From positions 744,001-808,000 of the forward strand of contig NOWV01000019.1 of NCBI GenBank assembly GCA_003344405.1: a stretch of DNA of 64,000 nucleotides, read 5' to 3'. Under the pieces are notes generated by a model. That model worked only from the letters and a program-made list of their open reading frames with translations, had not been told where the DNA came from and did no database searches. The translations under genes and the position numbers were made by a program. Source of the stretch: Trichoplax sp. H2. Lineage: Eukaryota; Placozoa; Uniplacotomia; Trichoplacea. Shown here piece after piece: positions 24,001 through 39,000 of the stretch (its first letter is position 1; each line of letters opens with the position of its first letter).

Positions 24001-27000
24001 CTATACTTTAGACAATTTCCTAAATGTTTCATGGACTTCTACGGCTGATGATGTGAATAAGATTATCTATGGGATCGATTACCCTGCAATTCCTGCAGAC
24101 ATCGATGTTTCGGGTATTTTTGAAGAAATGTTAGGCGTCTTGTGGAAGGTAACTTAAATAAATGGTACTTATTCCTGTAAAAAGATATTACTATTTTATA
24201 TCTTGGATTTTAGAGGCTATGTGCCGTTTAAGTTAACTTCTACGATGGCGCACAATATATCGTCAAACTTAGCCAAAATTACGGTATTAAATACATTCAG
24301 AACTAACGATAGACTGTTAGATAGTCAGCAATTTCAATAATGTAATGCGTAGAGCAGTAGCTATTAGTTGTGAGTTTTCAAATTAGTATGAGTGATACAA
24401 CCCAAATATAGTTAAGATTAAGATTACAAGATTGTACGAGAATTAGGAAACTATTCATAGAGGATTATGACAGAACGTATAGTAGTAATTCAATTGAGAT
24501 ATTTATATTAAGATTCTGAGACATAAATAGATTTCACTAAGGTACCGTATACAAGTACAGAGGGATTTAAATTGCAACGCTTTAATTAGAAGCTCGAATT
24601 ATGAATAGATGACATGATAGCAAATTCAGATCCCATCTTGCGTCTTAATTAGAATATGATTGCGGCTAGATAATGCTTGGTAGTTATTCGAAATATCCAG
24701 TTTATGCAATAAATTGACATTTACAAGAAACTATAGTACATGTTTCATTGTTTGAAGGTACTATATCACAGTATTCAATAAGAGCTATATATTATGTATT
24801 GCGATAAACAATACGCAGTATTAATTTACGTGCTATAATTCGAGTGTCCGACCTAAAGTATCATCTTAGTAAGTTAGCATAGGTGTGAAATATTGATTTT
24901 GCGTTAATAAGACAGATGTGACTGGATGCTGTGTGTAACATTAACTAGTATTATAAGAAATTCCATTCCCACCGTCCAGTGTGCCGATTTCACTCGTCTC
25001 AGCATAAATAAATAAATTTATCAGTTTATTTGGACCATCGTATCCGTCTTGACTATTCTACTGAGAAGGTGTTTAATTACAGATATGCGCTCCTGTTATA
25101 GATTTCAGCTCATAAAGAAACTTTATCAGCAGGCCTCTCAAATCTCAGAATATATAGCTATAAGTTTGATGTAATAAATTAAGCTTTATATAGCTGAAAA
25201 TAGAAAACACTTGCTGTTCAGGAATTGAAAACTGACGCATGGCAAATAATCCTTATCCGCATGCGAAAGCTTCATATCGAGTAATTTAATACACAGTAAT
25301 TATCATTATTCTATATGAATAAATTAAAGACTCAAAATATAATAATGCATACATGTACAGTACATTAGCTTTAGCTACTAGTGGAATTTTTCAGCATTGA
25401 AAAAATCTTTGATTTAAACATGAATAATAGCATTTAACATTATATTGTTAACAACGCTGCTATCAATGTATGACGGTATACTATCATGCATATGTATCGT
25501 ATGTATGTCTTATTTAGAACTCTCTTAGTTATTTCTAAAGAAAACTACATTTAGAAAATTTTAGCTTACTGTGCAACAGTTGCCGCAATGATGGCAGCTA
25601 ATAGTAATACACGTAATTAGTAGTTTGAATTTGTATCTAAGAAATCGAAATATATATCTCCTTGGAAATGACAATGTGATAATGCAAACTATAAAAATGA
25701 TTTTCCGTTATTAATAGCCTCTAATACGACATCACCTATCAATCCATTACAGTTAAATACTTTAACAGCATTATGAAGAAGTACGCTTTTAAATTATAGT
25801 AAAAAATATGTCTAATAGATCATAACCCTATCATTTCATAATCAATAAACAATCGCAGAATTTTAAACTTGCAAATATACGATATTAGATGATTTTATAT
25901 TTGTATATTTTAACTTTGACGTTGAATTAATTCTTTCACACTTACAGCTCTTCTAGATTTTGAAAAGTAAAGAAGCAATTAGCTGACAGCGTATAAATTT
26001 TATTCCAGTTCAGATTTCTGTGTGAAATCATTGATTGAAATAATTAGATGGATCAAGAACAGGTAGTATAGTAATCGAACGAACTATTCTAATTGAAATA
26101 GTTGAAGTTCAAAGTAGGTTTGTATCTTAATCTCCCAGCTCGAAGATATCAAAAAGTAATGAAGGTTAATGTTTAGAAATCTAGTTCAAGCTTTTTGTTA
26201 TTTTAAAAAGCATTATAGCTTTAAAAATAACTAAATTTTAGTTTAATTACAGTAGGTTTAACCTAGAATCGTAAGATATTGTAAACTCGACTCCTTTATT
26301 TGGGTTAGAATACTTAAGAATATTCTGTAGTATAATTTTGATAAGAATACTACGATGATAGAATGTAATTTATGCAACATATTTAGCAAGTAAAATACTT
26401 TTGCTATAACTATGATAAAAACTTGTAGCCAATTTTGATTACAAATGTCGTAGAAATAATTTTAATTCGCTATTGAATACAATGTAAACCCAAACGTTTC
26501 GATCTGGGTTCTAATTTAAGATTGTTAGTCTGCCTCGGTCTTTTCTGATAGTTATCGATGTATATAAAGTAGAAGCCGATTTTTATCGAATAGCATCACA
26601 GCCAAACTGAGAGTGAAATTGTCGATCTAGCAAATGTAATTCGTAACTTTATATTAAGTAGAATTTACTTTTCTAATAATTATTCCCATACTGAAATAAT
26701 TGATACTGGTCTACATTATATCTTACAGACAATTTCTTAAACCATATATATAATTTACGTAAGAATTAGCAATTTTAATTCATTCCATAGCACTTATTGA
26801 TCACTAAATAACTTTTTATTTATGATTTATCCTTTATGTATAATCAATCAATCTGTGCTTGGGACTTCCTTCTATACCTTAATTAACAAATTTTACGCTT
26901 TGATCTTCTTATCATCACAGCGTTTACTCTTTACGAGTATAAATGCAGTATTGAAAATCTTTAATTGCATGAAGATTAGTACACTATAAACTACCTGATG

Positions 27001-30000
27001 TACTTTCTAATGTTAATTTAACTCTAATAAAGAATTTAATAAGACATTAATGCCACTAATCAGCAAATAATCCATAAAATCTATCGAAGGTAGATGGCAA
27101 AATATCGCTTTCTTCCAACTATCAACACGAGTATAGTTAGTTCATATTTACGAAGCATTAGTGAATCTGTATAACATTTCCTATGCTTAGTAAATCGAAT
27201 GTTTGCACATGGTTGAAATATAAGCTAGATCAGCTTAACTTACAATACTGCTATGGATTTTCCGAATAATCGAGAGGCATTTCTCAAGCAAATATCAAAG
27301 ATTTCATTGCTGGACATCACCCTGTAGGCATTCATCCAATTAGTAAATACGCCAAGAGTATTATCAAATAAGAAATACCGGTAATTCTTAGACTTGAATT
27401 AAAAAAGCAACACTTGCAATGTTTTCAATTCAGATAGCTTGGCGACACTGGCAAAGTCTTCATTACCGAGGTAATTGTTATCTAAATATCTAGATAAAGA
27501 GTGTGGTAGCAATTGCAGTGTAAGTTAAACTTTAATATAAGATGCATCTACTAATGCCAATTTAACAACCAACAGTACCAAGACCTAGCTGATAATAGAA
27601 CTGAATATGACTATTCTCGATAGTTTTCCCAACTACATCAGGAGAGAAAAACTAAAACGTAGCGTTGTATCTTCGATAACTTTCGCTTAAATTTTCATTT
27701 GCTATGAGTTTTGTATGACATAAAATCCTAATCTTACAAGTGTTGAACAATCGTCAGTAGCGCTAATGATGAAACATTGATATGTCGAATGCCATTCCAG
27801 CCAAGTTTTCTGTACCGTGAGAATATGTATATTTCGTGCCAAAGAAAAAAGAAATACGTTAAGGGATTTGAAGAAAATTTTAAATGATAAAATTCCTTAT
27901 AATGCTATGTGAGCTACTTTTATCTTTCATTAAAGCAACTCACAGGGAATTGATCTCGGACAAGGTACGGAAAAGCTCTATAGGGAATTCACCAATTCCT
28001 AAGCCTTCCAAATTTCTTTGAGTAGCCGTAATTGAATACAAAGTATTTACCGAATATAGTACACCGTATATACTATATTCTATCTATACAATATATTTTA
28101 CAAATTATACAGTACACTCCAACCACTTTAAAATAAGTATTTTATACTTAAAGTCGCTTACATATCGCTGTATTGAGTATTCTTTGACAGCAGCTGGACG
28201 ATTGCTTCTCTTGATAGATTGGTGAAACCTAGGCTGCTATAAATTGTAACATAGATAATGAGCAAGTATTTATTATGCTTTTCACATTTTTGCATGATAT
28301 AGCTAACACCCTATCCCTGGAATAATGATCTAAATATATAGAAGTTAATAAGATGAATTAACCATATTAAAATAAGTATTTGCTGATTTGTTGGAAGTAA
28401 ATGACATCAATACTTCAAAGCAACTAAAACGTTATCCACATATAATTGAATAAAAGATACCACTGAAAGTCTAATTCTAATGTAAAGCGCATAGTTTTGA
28501 ACTTTTGACGTTTATTAAATATTCTGAAAGCGCTTTCTTATACTACATAGTGTTAATACTAAGAATTCGTCATAATTCAAAATATGTTTATATAAGTTTA
28601 CGAGTATAAAGTAAAATTATGACCGTCGAACAATAATTAATTTATAACCCCGCAATGTTATCTATAATTATGATTATGAATAAGAAAAATAGCACCAAAA
28701 GTATCATTTTGTAAACTTAGATTAGAAAGAAAATTTAATTGATTACAAGCTACAATGTAAAGTAGATTTACTAGGTCAATGTACTAATGGAAGGATTTTT
28801 AGTTATCTTGTGTATAAACCCTATCTTAGATTATTATCAGCAATTGAATACTACTGTACAGTTATTCATTCTCGGAAGTTTTGATATTACATAAGGTCAG
28901 AAAATACTTAATGTACTTTAAAATCTATTTTATCACTTTCTACTATGATTTACCGTATCTACATTTTTAAAATCAGCTAGATAAATACTTTTATCTCTTA
29001 CATCGATTTCAGGGTACTTTTGTTTCTTATTGCTGTTATATTTAATCCAATTAGATTGTTGCTATCTAGTTTTCTGAAATCATAGTAAAGTAATATTCTT
29101 TGGTAGTCCATTTCCACATATTTTTTACATCATAGTCGAGTCCTGCTACATTTTACAATGCTGAAACATTTATATGTACATAGTTTGCAATTTGGGAATT
29201 CTTCTCATGAAATGCCGGTTAATAGTTGAAGCAGTGAAATTGCAATGCTGTAGTTCTCTACAAATTAAAAATAGTTATGAAATGCATAAATAAGATATTA
29301 TCATAAAATGATACATGATACAAGACAAGATATTGAACAGTAAGACTAGGAATGCTTTTCAATAAGCAATGCAGTGTTACATGTAATAATCACAGTATCC
29401 TTAAACTTTTATCTCTAAACTCTACGAATTTTGGACATTATAATAATACTTATTTTGAGGAAATCTCGGAAAGATAGAAGAAAGTAAGGTACCATAATAT
29501 CGTTATTTTTTTAACTTATAACATATAGGTGATGATATTTTAGGCCGCTAACGCAAACAGTGAATTAAATATTATTTAACAATATGACATCACAAATAAA
29601 TCCGCTGTCATTGCAATTGCATTAGCGAAAGAAATTTCAAATAATCAATTCTCTTGGAAAAATTTGATTTTGTAAGAAGAATCTGAAACGAGGCAACAAA
29701 ATCTAGACTGTCACGGTAATTTGCGATATCTTGCTTACTATGAAATTAATAATGGCCTTAAAATGCATAAAAAGGTGCCAATCAGAATAACTGTAAGCGC
29801 TTAATACTCTAATTAATACCGAAAAGCTATAGTCGGTATGAATTTCGCTGCAAAGCTTTATTAATATTCCTAAAGAAATTGAAATGCGTTCGTATTACGG
29901 TAACTATAATCAGTTATATCTATTTGCACTATATAATATCTTACGACTCATAACTGTTTTAATATGCTGACGATAACATCTTAGTTATTAAAACCCTTAG

Positions 30001-33000
30001 CGTAAGACGCAAACTATATAGTAGCTTTATTCTTTTGGCAACTAACACAATCAGCCATTTTAAAATATCCGTTCAAATATCGTTGAAGCACTTCTATTAT
30101 CAATTTCCTCTCATATTTAGCTCGGAAAAGCCGAAAATTATGAAGATATTGGTAAAAAAAAGAGCTTCCTGCAATAGCGGCTTACAAATTACAATAATAC
30201 TTCGCTGTCTTTCAGTCAATAAGTCAACGCAACGTTGCTGTATTTAATATTGAACTATTTTATGTTATATATATACCTATATATATAGTATTTAAGACTT
30301 CATACGATTAAACTCAGAGAGAATCTTGCTTATGAAGTTAAATTTAATTGTATATAATACTGCTAAACAATTATTGTAATTATTACAAATGTGAGAGGGC
30401 GATAAGATGTTCAGAATTGACAAAATCAACTGATTGCAATAATCTATTTTCATTGATGTACCTATCCAATAAAATAAAAATTAAGTGTAAAATATGAAAT
30501 TTAGAAATTAACAGGATCTAAGAGATTATTCAACTCTTACAAATGCGATAGGTGTTTTAGAGAATGAAATGCCTCTCGTGGTAATTGCTTAAAGAGATTG
30601 TTGCTAATATCACTGAAATAAAGAATCTTTTATTAGGATTATACTGATAAATATTTTACGTCTACAGATTTAGTTTATGCTGAAAAATTAATTGTTTTAC
30701 AGTTCTTCAAAAGATACACTAAAGGTTAAAATGAACATTTAATAAAGTTGATACTACTAGTTAGAATTTTCTTAATAAAATATTTTTAAATTTTGTCGTA
30801 AAACGAACAGAGAATATAGTCGATATATTTCATTGAAAGCGAAATGGGGAAGGAGTTCAATTCGGTTACTTGCAAAATTCCTGCAAATTAGGATTAAAAT
30901 ACTAAGTGTTATACAACATGCAAAAAGGAGCCAAACTGCATGCCTGTAGTTCATACAGAGCCTTACTTCAGTTAAAGAACTATCTATAAGCAGTACATAA
31001 TGCAATTGTGGCTTTCAGTCTCAAGAAATACACATTCCTTAGAGAAAATGAATTTCAAATGTACATTTCCAGGACTAACTCTAACGTAATAATGATATGT
31101 TACAGAATCATAATCTTCGATAATGTGATTTAGTTATTCTTACAAAATTTCGACATATGGTATCCTTGTAAAAAGTTGGACGGGTATCTCAGACATTAAA
31201 TTACCGCGGAGATAACTAAGATGATAAAAGATAATTAAGTCATTTAATGACGATCAAAATTGTACTTCTAGTAAATAGTAATTTTTTATTAGATTTAACA
31301 ATAAAAAATAGAAACGCAATGATAATCGAACTCAGCCCAAAGCATTATGCTTGGATAACATAAGCTCAATTTACCTTGCTTTAGCAATACTTATACGATT
31401 ATAAATTTTAAAAGATTTTATGTTTAAGGATACTGGAAATTCAAAGTTCCCATTATTACGCTGCTGCATAATAATTTACATCTGAATTTCTAGAAATATG
31501 GAACATTGAAGTCATAATTCATATCGCAAGATAGACTAATAGGAATATAGTAGGATATGATTGTCAGTTAATATAGTTACATTACGCGATAAGATCTTAC
31601 ACAGCAAATCCTGCAAATAAAATTGTATCGTGCTGCTTTCAAGGAAGCAAAGGAGCTTAGCGCTACTAGTAGGGAGCTTTATAGAAGAGCATCTTTTGCG
31701 GTATCATAGTGCTCTTGTTTTCATCTTAATTTCTTAAATAAATTAATGTAGCGATTCAGATGAGCCAAATGTGCTACTTAGGATATACGTAAACACATTG
31801 TCTTAGTAATTGATGTCTTAGTAATTGATGCTCTTCATGAGACCACTTACGAGATAGATTATATGCTTTATTTTGAAATAGTCTAACTAATCTTACTAAC
31901 TTTTATTCCTCAAGAGAAATCCTTACATACTTTATAAGATCTATTCATATTGCGTATTTTAATTTGTCGAATGGCCTAGAGAATGCTAGAAAAAATGGGC
32001 GCATTTCTTAACGTCCAGAATTCTTGAAATCTCCCCTTACTGTACTCTGTATTTTTATCTTAAAAAACGTGGTTATCCCTTTTCTCCGCCTACTTCTTTA
32101 CAGGCCTTAATTACTGTGTTCTAATACTTTTTCCAAAGAACTAGTTGTAACACTAAGTTATCCAAAAGTTGTAGGCAACAACTATACTGGAACTACATCT
32201 TACAAAATGAATTTCAGGGGCAAGTAGCCTTACCTCAAGCATAAAATAGAGTGTGTCGATAAGTATACTTACAGTTTACGTAAGGAAGATAATTTTCCAA
32301 AAGTTTCACCATGGATATATCGAATTTTGTTCTCAGATAAGTCGCTTACAGTTTAAATTTCCCGAAATATGATATTGCAAATGATGTTATTAGTATTAAG
32401 TAACGAAAAATGAATGTTAATGTTGTAATTCTTAATAAATACATCCTCTCCAAAGGTGCCAAACTTGAGAACAAATTTGATCCCAAATATTCTAATTTGT
32501 TGTAGCTTAAATCCCTGTTTTCCATGACATTAAGTTTTTACCATGATATAATGTTAGAATTTTAGTTTTATCTTAAGATCCTCTAAAAGAATCTTTGCGA
32601 AACGTTGTAAAATATTGATACATATTCAGGCGTAACATTTTTGACTTACAAACTTTTCAGCGCGTGATTGTAACTAAAACTGTTGGGTTTAATTTCTGAA
32701 ATCTCATTATGATCCAAGGCACTAATACATTATGTAAATACAATTTAAAAATTGGTTATTTGGCGACGTTAATCCAGTAGACACTAAATGTAGATTTGCT
32801 TTTAAATATTTTTGGCAAGCTTTAAGTAATACATACAGCTGCATAACGTACTGACAGCCGGATAACTGCGAGCTAGTAATGGTCCTAAGTCGATTAGAGC
32901 TAAAAGCTCTTTGATACATATATCAGAGATGTAAATTTCATAATATACTATAAATCTTTCAAAAATTTTGTGGATAATTTACTATACTCTATAGTCAGCT

Positions 33001-36000
33001 CACATAAATCGAAGTATTGTTCCATTGCACAAACCATCAGGTATCCGAAAGATAGAATTTCTTGATACATTTCTAAAATTGTTAATAGTTTATTTCACAT
33101 TACCATATAACTACCGTATTCATAAAGCACTGCCTTGCAAGTAAGATGACCATGACTTTTTTAAATAACTGTCACATAGTAATAGAGGATATTAATTTAT
33201 TTTTTAAATGAGTAATTAAGCTTTGATTCCCTCGAAAGAAATCAAAGTAGCTTAGAATTAAAAACTTACAGATAATCTAAATTAGCACATTTATCAAAAA
33301 ACCCTTCGTCTATTGTAGATATTCGATTATTGTATAGTTCCCTAAGTATTGAAGAAAAGAGCTTGCTTTAGTTACAAATAAAGGCAATAACTGTGGTAGA
33401 AAAAACTTCCAGTAGACCAATTTGAAAGTACGCATTGGTAAATATACCCATATTCTATTATTTTATAATTATTAGCTTAGCTATTGACTTCAAATCTGTA
33501 AATTAACATGAACATAAATGGGTACGCAATAGTATCTCCATATCATTGATTTTATATCTAGTTTAGAGTATTTTATAATAAAGAATGTGAAATTCGAATA
33601 GTCAATACTAACAGTTTCCAAAGTGCAATTTTATTCTGCTGGCGAGAATTTTTCAATTTAGTGATGTAGTTAAAATTAGCAGATCTATTTATTCCGAACA
33701 AATATCAGAATTCAATCAAAAAATTACAAGGTGCACAAGTTAAATATTTAGTAATTCAATTTAATAATAAGAATACGTCTGTAAGCCAATTAATTATCCA
33801 GCAATGGTATTAAAAATTTTTGGCAATGATTTTGTTACAACATTTAAAGCTATTATGTTAATGTTTTGTTTAATGAGCCAAAATAAGTAAAATTGCATTT
33901 GTAGAAAAGCTTCAAGCACCAATACCCACAATATTATAGTTTTCGTTGAATTATGAAATACGCCTATGTCTATTTCCGACAATCCATTAATTGATAAATT
34001 TCTAGAATAACGCAAAGAATAATTACAGATATTAATAATACACTTTGATCAATTCTAGTTTTTAATCAATACACGTGCAGTATTTATGTACAGGATACGC
34101 CTCTCAATTGCTCTTGGCGCAAGTCATGCACTACTATCTATAAAATAAAGAGATCACAACGATATATCGAATTCTAATTTCAGATATATCAAGATCAAGC
34201 CTATTTTATGATCATTTTCCCGAATTTCCACCTCGCTAAGACCATAGTAATCATTATATGTATGAAAACCGCTAACTGAATTCACGAAATTATTATACCA
34301 AATTTTTATAGTGATTAATTTAATAACAACTTCGGTGTTTCATGTTACTTCTGGTACCGTATTTGACAAATCTGAAATTGCCAATTTATTTTTAAACTGC
34401 TTCAGCAAAGATGAATAAAATTTGCAAAATAATGACTTACAGTACTCTTAGATGCAGAAAATCATTGAATAATCCAACATGGATATCTCTTATTAGGTTA
34501 TTCCGCATTTCTCTAAATTCAGATAAAGCAGTAAAAAGAGTCCTTCTGTAAATGTTTCAGCACGTTTTTTCTTACGAAATTAATCTGTATTAATTACCTT
34601 CTAAACACTACTGGGGCATTATTATGATCAAACTACAGGCAACTTCACCTATTTCTTTATTGGTTTATATACAGCGCCCACATTTTATATCTATTTTTAC
34701 AATTTCTCTTACTTATGTGATTACTTCCGACCTTTTTTTATTACTTGTAATTGTAAAAGACAAATACACTTACAGCCGAAGCACTTTCCGAAATCCGATC
34801 AATTGCGAAGGCTTTAACTCTCGAAAACTTGATTTTAGACAATATCTAGTCATTAACAAAATAGTCTTTCAAAGGCAATTTCCTTAATAACTCTTGGTCG
34901 ACTAATTGAAGTCATATTTATAAGATAAGCTTTCAATTAATTAGTATTTAGGACGATTACTAAATATATTACAGCGATTTAATTCTGGAAAGATTAAAAA
35001 ACCGAAGATAATCTGGACTCAAATTATTGCCATTAAGTATCCTATATAAATTAAAATTTTAAATATAATCAAATTAGAGATTGAACCCCGACCATGTTAT
35101 TATGCGTGAAGAAATATTAGCACTGAAATGTCTTCTTGAATACAAGTACGTTTCATAAATGCAATGTCATTGCCTTTTGTACTGTAAATCTATCTGTATA
35201 AAACATACAAATGTTCTAAATTTCTAAGTTTCGGCAGAGTAGAATTTTGCTCCTTCAATATAATCTTTTCTAGCTGATTCCATCCTAAATGCCTAAAACG
35301 ATTATAATCAATATTTATAAATATATTATCATCGCAGTTCAATCTGCCTGCAAATTTATATGTTACAACACAAAAGGGATCCTTTAGATCCAGCCATAGC
35401 TAGATATTGTTTGTAGCAATAATAAGCTATTTATTATGCTACTGCTAAGCAATGCTATACTTTTCTTAAAGGCTCATAAGCAGCACTGAAATCGAACAGA
35501 ATACTTTTAGTTCTTTCAAGAGTTTTGAAATTCTGTCATTTATTACATTTTCTTTAAATAATGAGAAGTAGCATTGTAACAAAACTTAGAATTGTGATTG
35601 TAGACTTTTAGCTATGTTAGTAAGATGTACGGAAACGTAACTTTCTATATTTATCTTGAGATGTATTTGGGAGTTCGCTACTATGGACTGTAATGGTAGA
35701 TTCTATGCTATAGTACAGATGATTATATATAGTAAGATGTTGAGTTACTATTAAGGCTAGAGGTAAAAATAGAGCCGTAATTCATATATTAGGATATGCT
35801 TAGTTTACCGTACTTCAACTGCTAAGAATAATATCTGCGAAAATACTGTAGTTGTTTCCATATCGGATTAATGATGGTCCGCTGTAAAATATTGTCACGA
35901 ATAATAAATTGACTATGCGTAAATTAAGGTAGAATGTTACATGCTGATTGTGGTAGTAGCTGCTACGAAATGAATAAATATAAGCTGGCAACTTCAGACT

Positions 36001-39000
36001 ATTCAGTTCGTTTTTTCTAGAAGTCCTTAAATCGTTGTATTCGACTAGAGTAGAGCCGTGTGTAGCTAGTCTTCGTCTTAGATCTTATAAAGTTCTTATT
36101 TTCTACAATTTTAAAATTTTCGCGACTGGATTTTATCACAGATATTCAATAGAATGATTGATTCAATGAAATTTCCAAGATAATCTCAGTCTTACAACTT
36201 TAAATATTTATTTAATTGTGACGTATTTTTACAAAACATTTGACGACGATACTAGAATCGGTTGTTCATTAAAATATTGTACAGTCAATTAGCTTAGTAA
36301 ATCAAGAATGAGCAGTGGTAAGATTAACTTAGCAAAATTCTTGTTATAATAATGCTAGCATGTAAAGCTGCCATCGATTGCTTAGCACATAGTTAATTTT
36401 GAATAGTGTGGAAGATTAATATATGTTAGGTACAAATTGCTGAGAGATGTAAAATGTTAAAGATATAAATTGTCATCAGGTAATAAATTGACCGCTGTTG
36501 TCACCCGTAGTATGAAATGCCCAGTATATTGACTGAAGTCTTGTTTGTACTTAACGAGGGTGCTAAATTGCGTTAAAGTAGTTGACTGGTATTGCGTTTA
36601 TGTTTGATTAATACACTTTTAATATTAGGCAAAAATTTTTCAATAAAGTTAATTTCAACTACTTGCTGTTCTTCAAATTATGATACTAGTTATCTATGAC
36701 AAACTCACAATAATTTTAGCGAAGGCGCTATGGCAAAATCATTCAAACTAACTGTTGTCAATTCATTACCATCCAGGAAGCTACATACAATTAAAAAAAA
36801 AACAGTTTATTAATTTGGCGACAAATACCTATTAATAATGGAAAGTCTGTCTATTAACTAGCATGGCAAGTTTTATTCTGTAACATATTAAATCTGAGGC
36901 AATTTCATCTCTTCTCTTGATGCTATATGTGAACTATGCTCGTGAATGCATTTATGTGAATACTAGTATAAAGAAAAACTTAAGTCAGATAAAGTTGAGG
37001 TAAATGCCGAATTTTTTATCTAATACCGCAGTATATTGATATACATTATGATGATCTTCTAGGAAAGAGAAGTTAATAACAATTCGTTTAAAATCTTACA
37101 TGATTAGCAAAAGATAATTTAATGTATTATCAATTGAACTCTAACGGTTACTATATTGTGCAAGATTTAAGATTATAGCCTAAATGATATTAATACAGGA
37201 AATATCAGGCCTTATAAATCAGCCTTGAAACTAATTACATTCTCTCTAATCGTATTAAGCCAGCAAATGTGTTCGTATTGACAGATAGTAATCGATTGCT
37301 GCTTAGATATCTGTTAGAAAAATGATTTAAAGGTATATCAGCATACGATGTAATTTATTAATACTATAAATTCAAATCAGAAATGACTGGGTCAATAGAT
37401 TTTAGTTGGAGTGGACTTACAAATATTTCAGACTGGATAACGTCCAGAAAGAATAATCTTCAATGGCTTCAATTACATTAAATGTTAAATTTCTATTAGA
37501 AGAAGAAATAAAAATCGGTTTCTGCAATATTTTTCTGCATTATTTACAGAAACAAATTGAACCTTCTTTAGTAATAATAACAATTGGAACATTATTTCTA
37601 TGCAGTATCTATTGTTATAACGATTAAGCCAAGATAATTAATTATGCTATCAGATATCTTGATCACAATGCAGGAGCTTTTTATTAAATTACTGAATTCT
37701 AACCCTAACCCTAACTCCTTGGCGCTATTACTTTTAGAAACCATCTGCTTAGCATTTCACTATTGATGTTAGCTAAAATTTATTAGGCTATAACTAGAAT
37801 ATTATAGAACTCAAAATACTGAATTTCATAGAACAGTTTAAACTCGGTGTTACAAAAATCTCTGCAAAAGAGTATTCTAGCGGTGTACTTTTTAGCTTAA
37901 ATTCGAATGAATCAACAGAAATTGGGGTTATAGGAAATAAAGATGCATGGATATCAACTAGTGGCCTCTTTAGAGACAAAATTCTGTAATTGAAAATATT
38001 CCGGTCAAAATTTCTCTTTAAATCGTAGCTTTACGATATAGTTACTATCACACTCCAAATTGCTCATACATAGGAACTGTTACAGATTTTTGCGTAAATT
38101 TTTAAACAATCGCACGACTTTGGTACTTGCAAAGACTATTACAAAATGTACTAATTCACACCAAATTTTTAATTATCAAATAAATAAAGTAAGCTTACAA
38201 ATTTTGCAATTGCCTTAGGCCATTGAATTGATTCACATTAATTTGATTCAGAAAATTTCCAGATAATAACCTAAAAATATTATATCATATTAATTTTAGG
38301 CACCACTGCTTAGACTTAACTTAAATGCAATTTATTATTTTAAACGAAGTTCTGATGTTACGATTGTTATCGAGGTTAACTTACAATGTCTGCAACTGCG
38401 GCATTGAAGCAAAGGCACTGTCTCCCAAGCTAATAATTTTATTATGCTCTAGTTGTCTTTATTGAATATTACAAATATTAAACGATATGCGCTTTTGCAC
38501 GGATATTGAATGAGGTTTATTCTTGTACAAAATATTAAAGAACTAGACAAGATTCACAAATTTTTGCAATTACGTAGCTATCATTAGACAACGCTTAAAC
38601 TTACAAATTTGCTAAGGAAGGCAATAAAGGAAAACTACTATTTTTGATAGTTGAGATATTGCCATTATTCATAAACCTGTAACGTAGGCCGTAATCGATG
38701 ATTCAGCAAAAGTGTGATAAAAGCCGCATTTTTTAATAAACTTCCTTTAAATAAAGATGCTTCAAATAAATATAGAATGCAAACATCATAGCAGCATTCT
38801 ACAATGTGATAGAAAGTAGGTGTAAGAAATAACAAAACTCCTCTTAAATGCCAGTAATTTACACCTCGAATTTTTAGAATCATCTACTAACCTTGGGTCC
38901 AATAAGATCGTATTAAAGCAACTAAGTTTAACTACGTCATTCCTAGATATTACATATCGGCTGGGTTGTATGTCAATTGGTAACGATCCATATAGTTCTG

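Noticed and set aside
23933-24157. Plus-strand open frame of 74 codons
   Set aside because: It has no start context or recognised motif and is antisense to the phase-matched hinge exon of gene B.
26256-26329. Possible LRR exon (minus)
   Set aside because: It ends like a repeat, but the length (74) and phase do not fit and the first half is in a different frame; at most a decayed copy.
37699-37715. Telomere-like CCCTAA repeats
   Set aside because: Fewer than three units; too short to be called an interstitial telomere.
37851-37925. Possible LRR exon (minus)
   Set aside because: It has leucine/phenylalanine spacing like a repeat, but the donor falls in the wrong phase for the array.
38665-38883. 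Minus-strand open frame of 72 codons
   Set aside because: It overlaps the end of the LRR exon at 38605-38676 in another frame and has no motif of its own.
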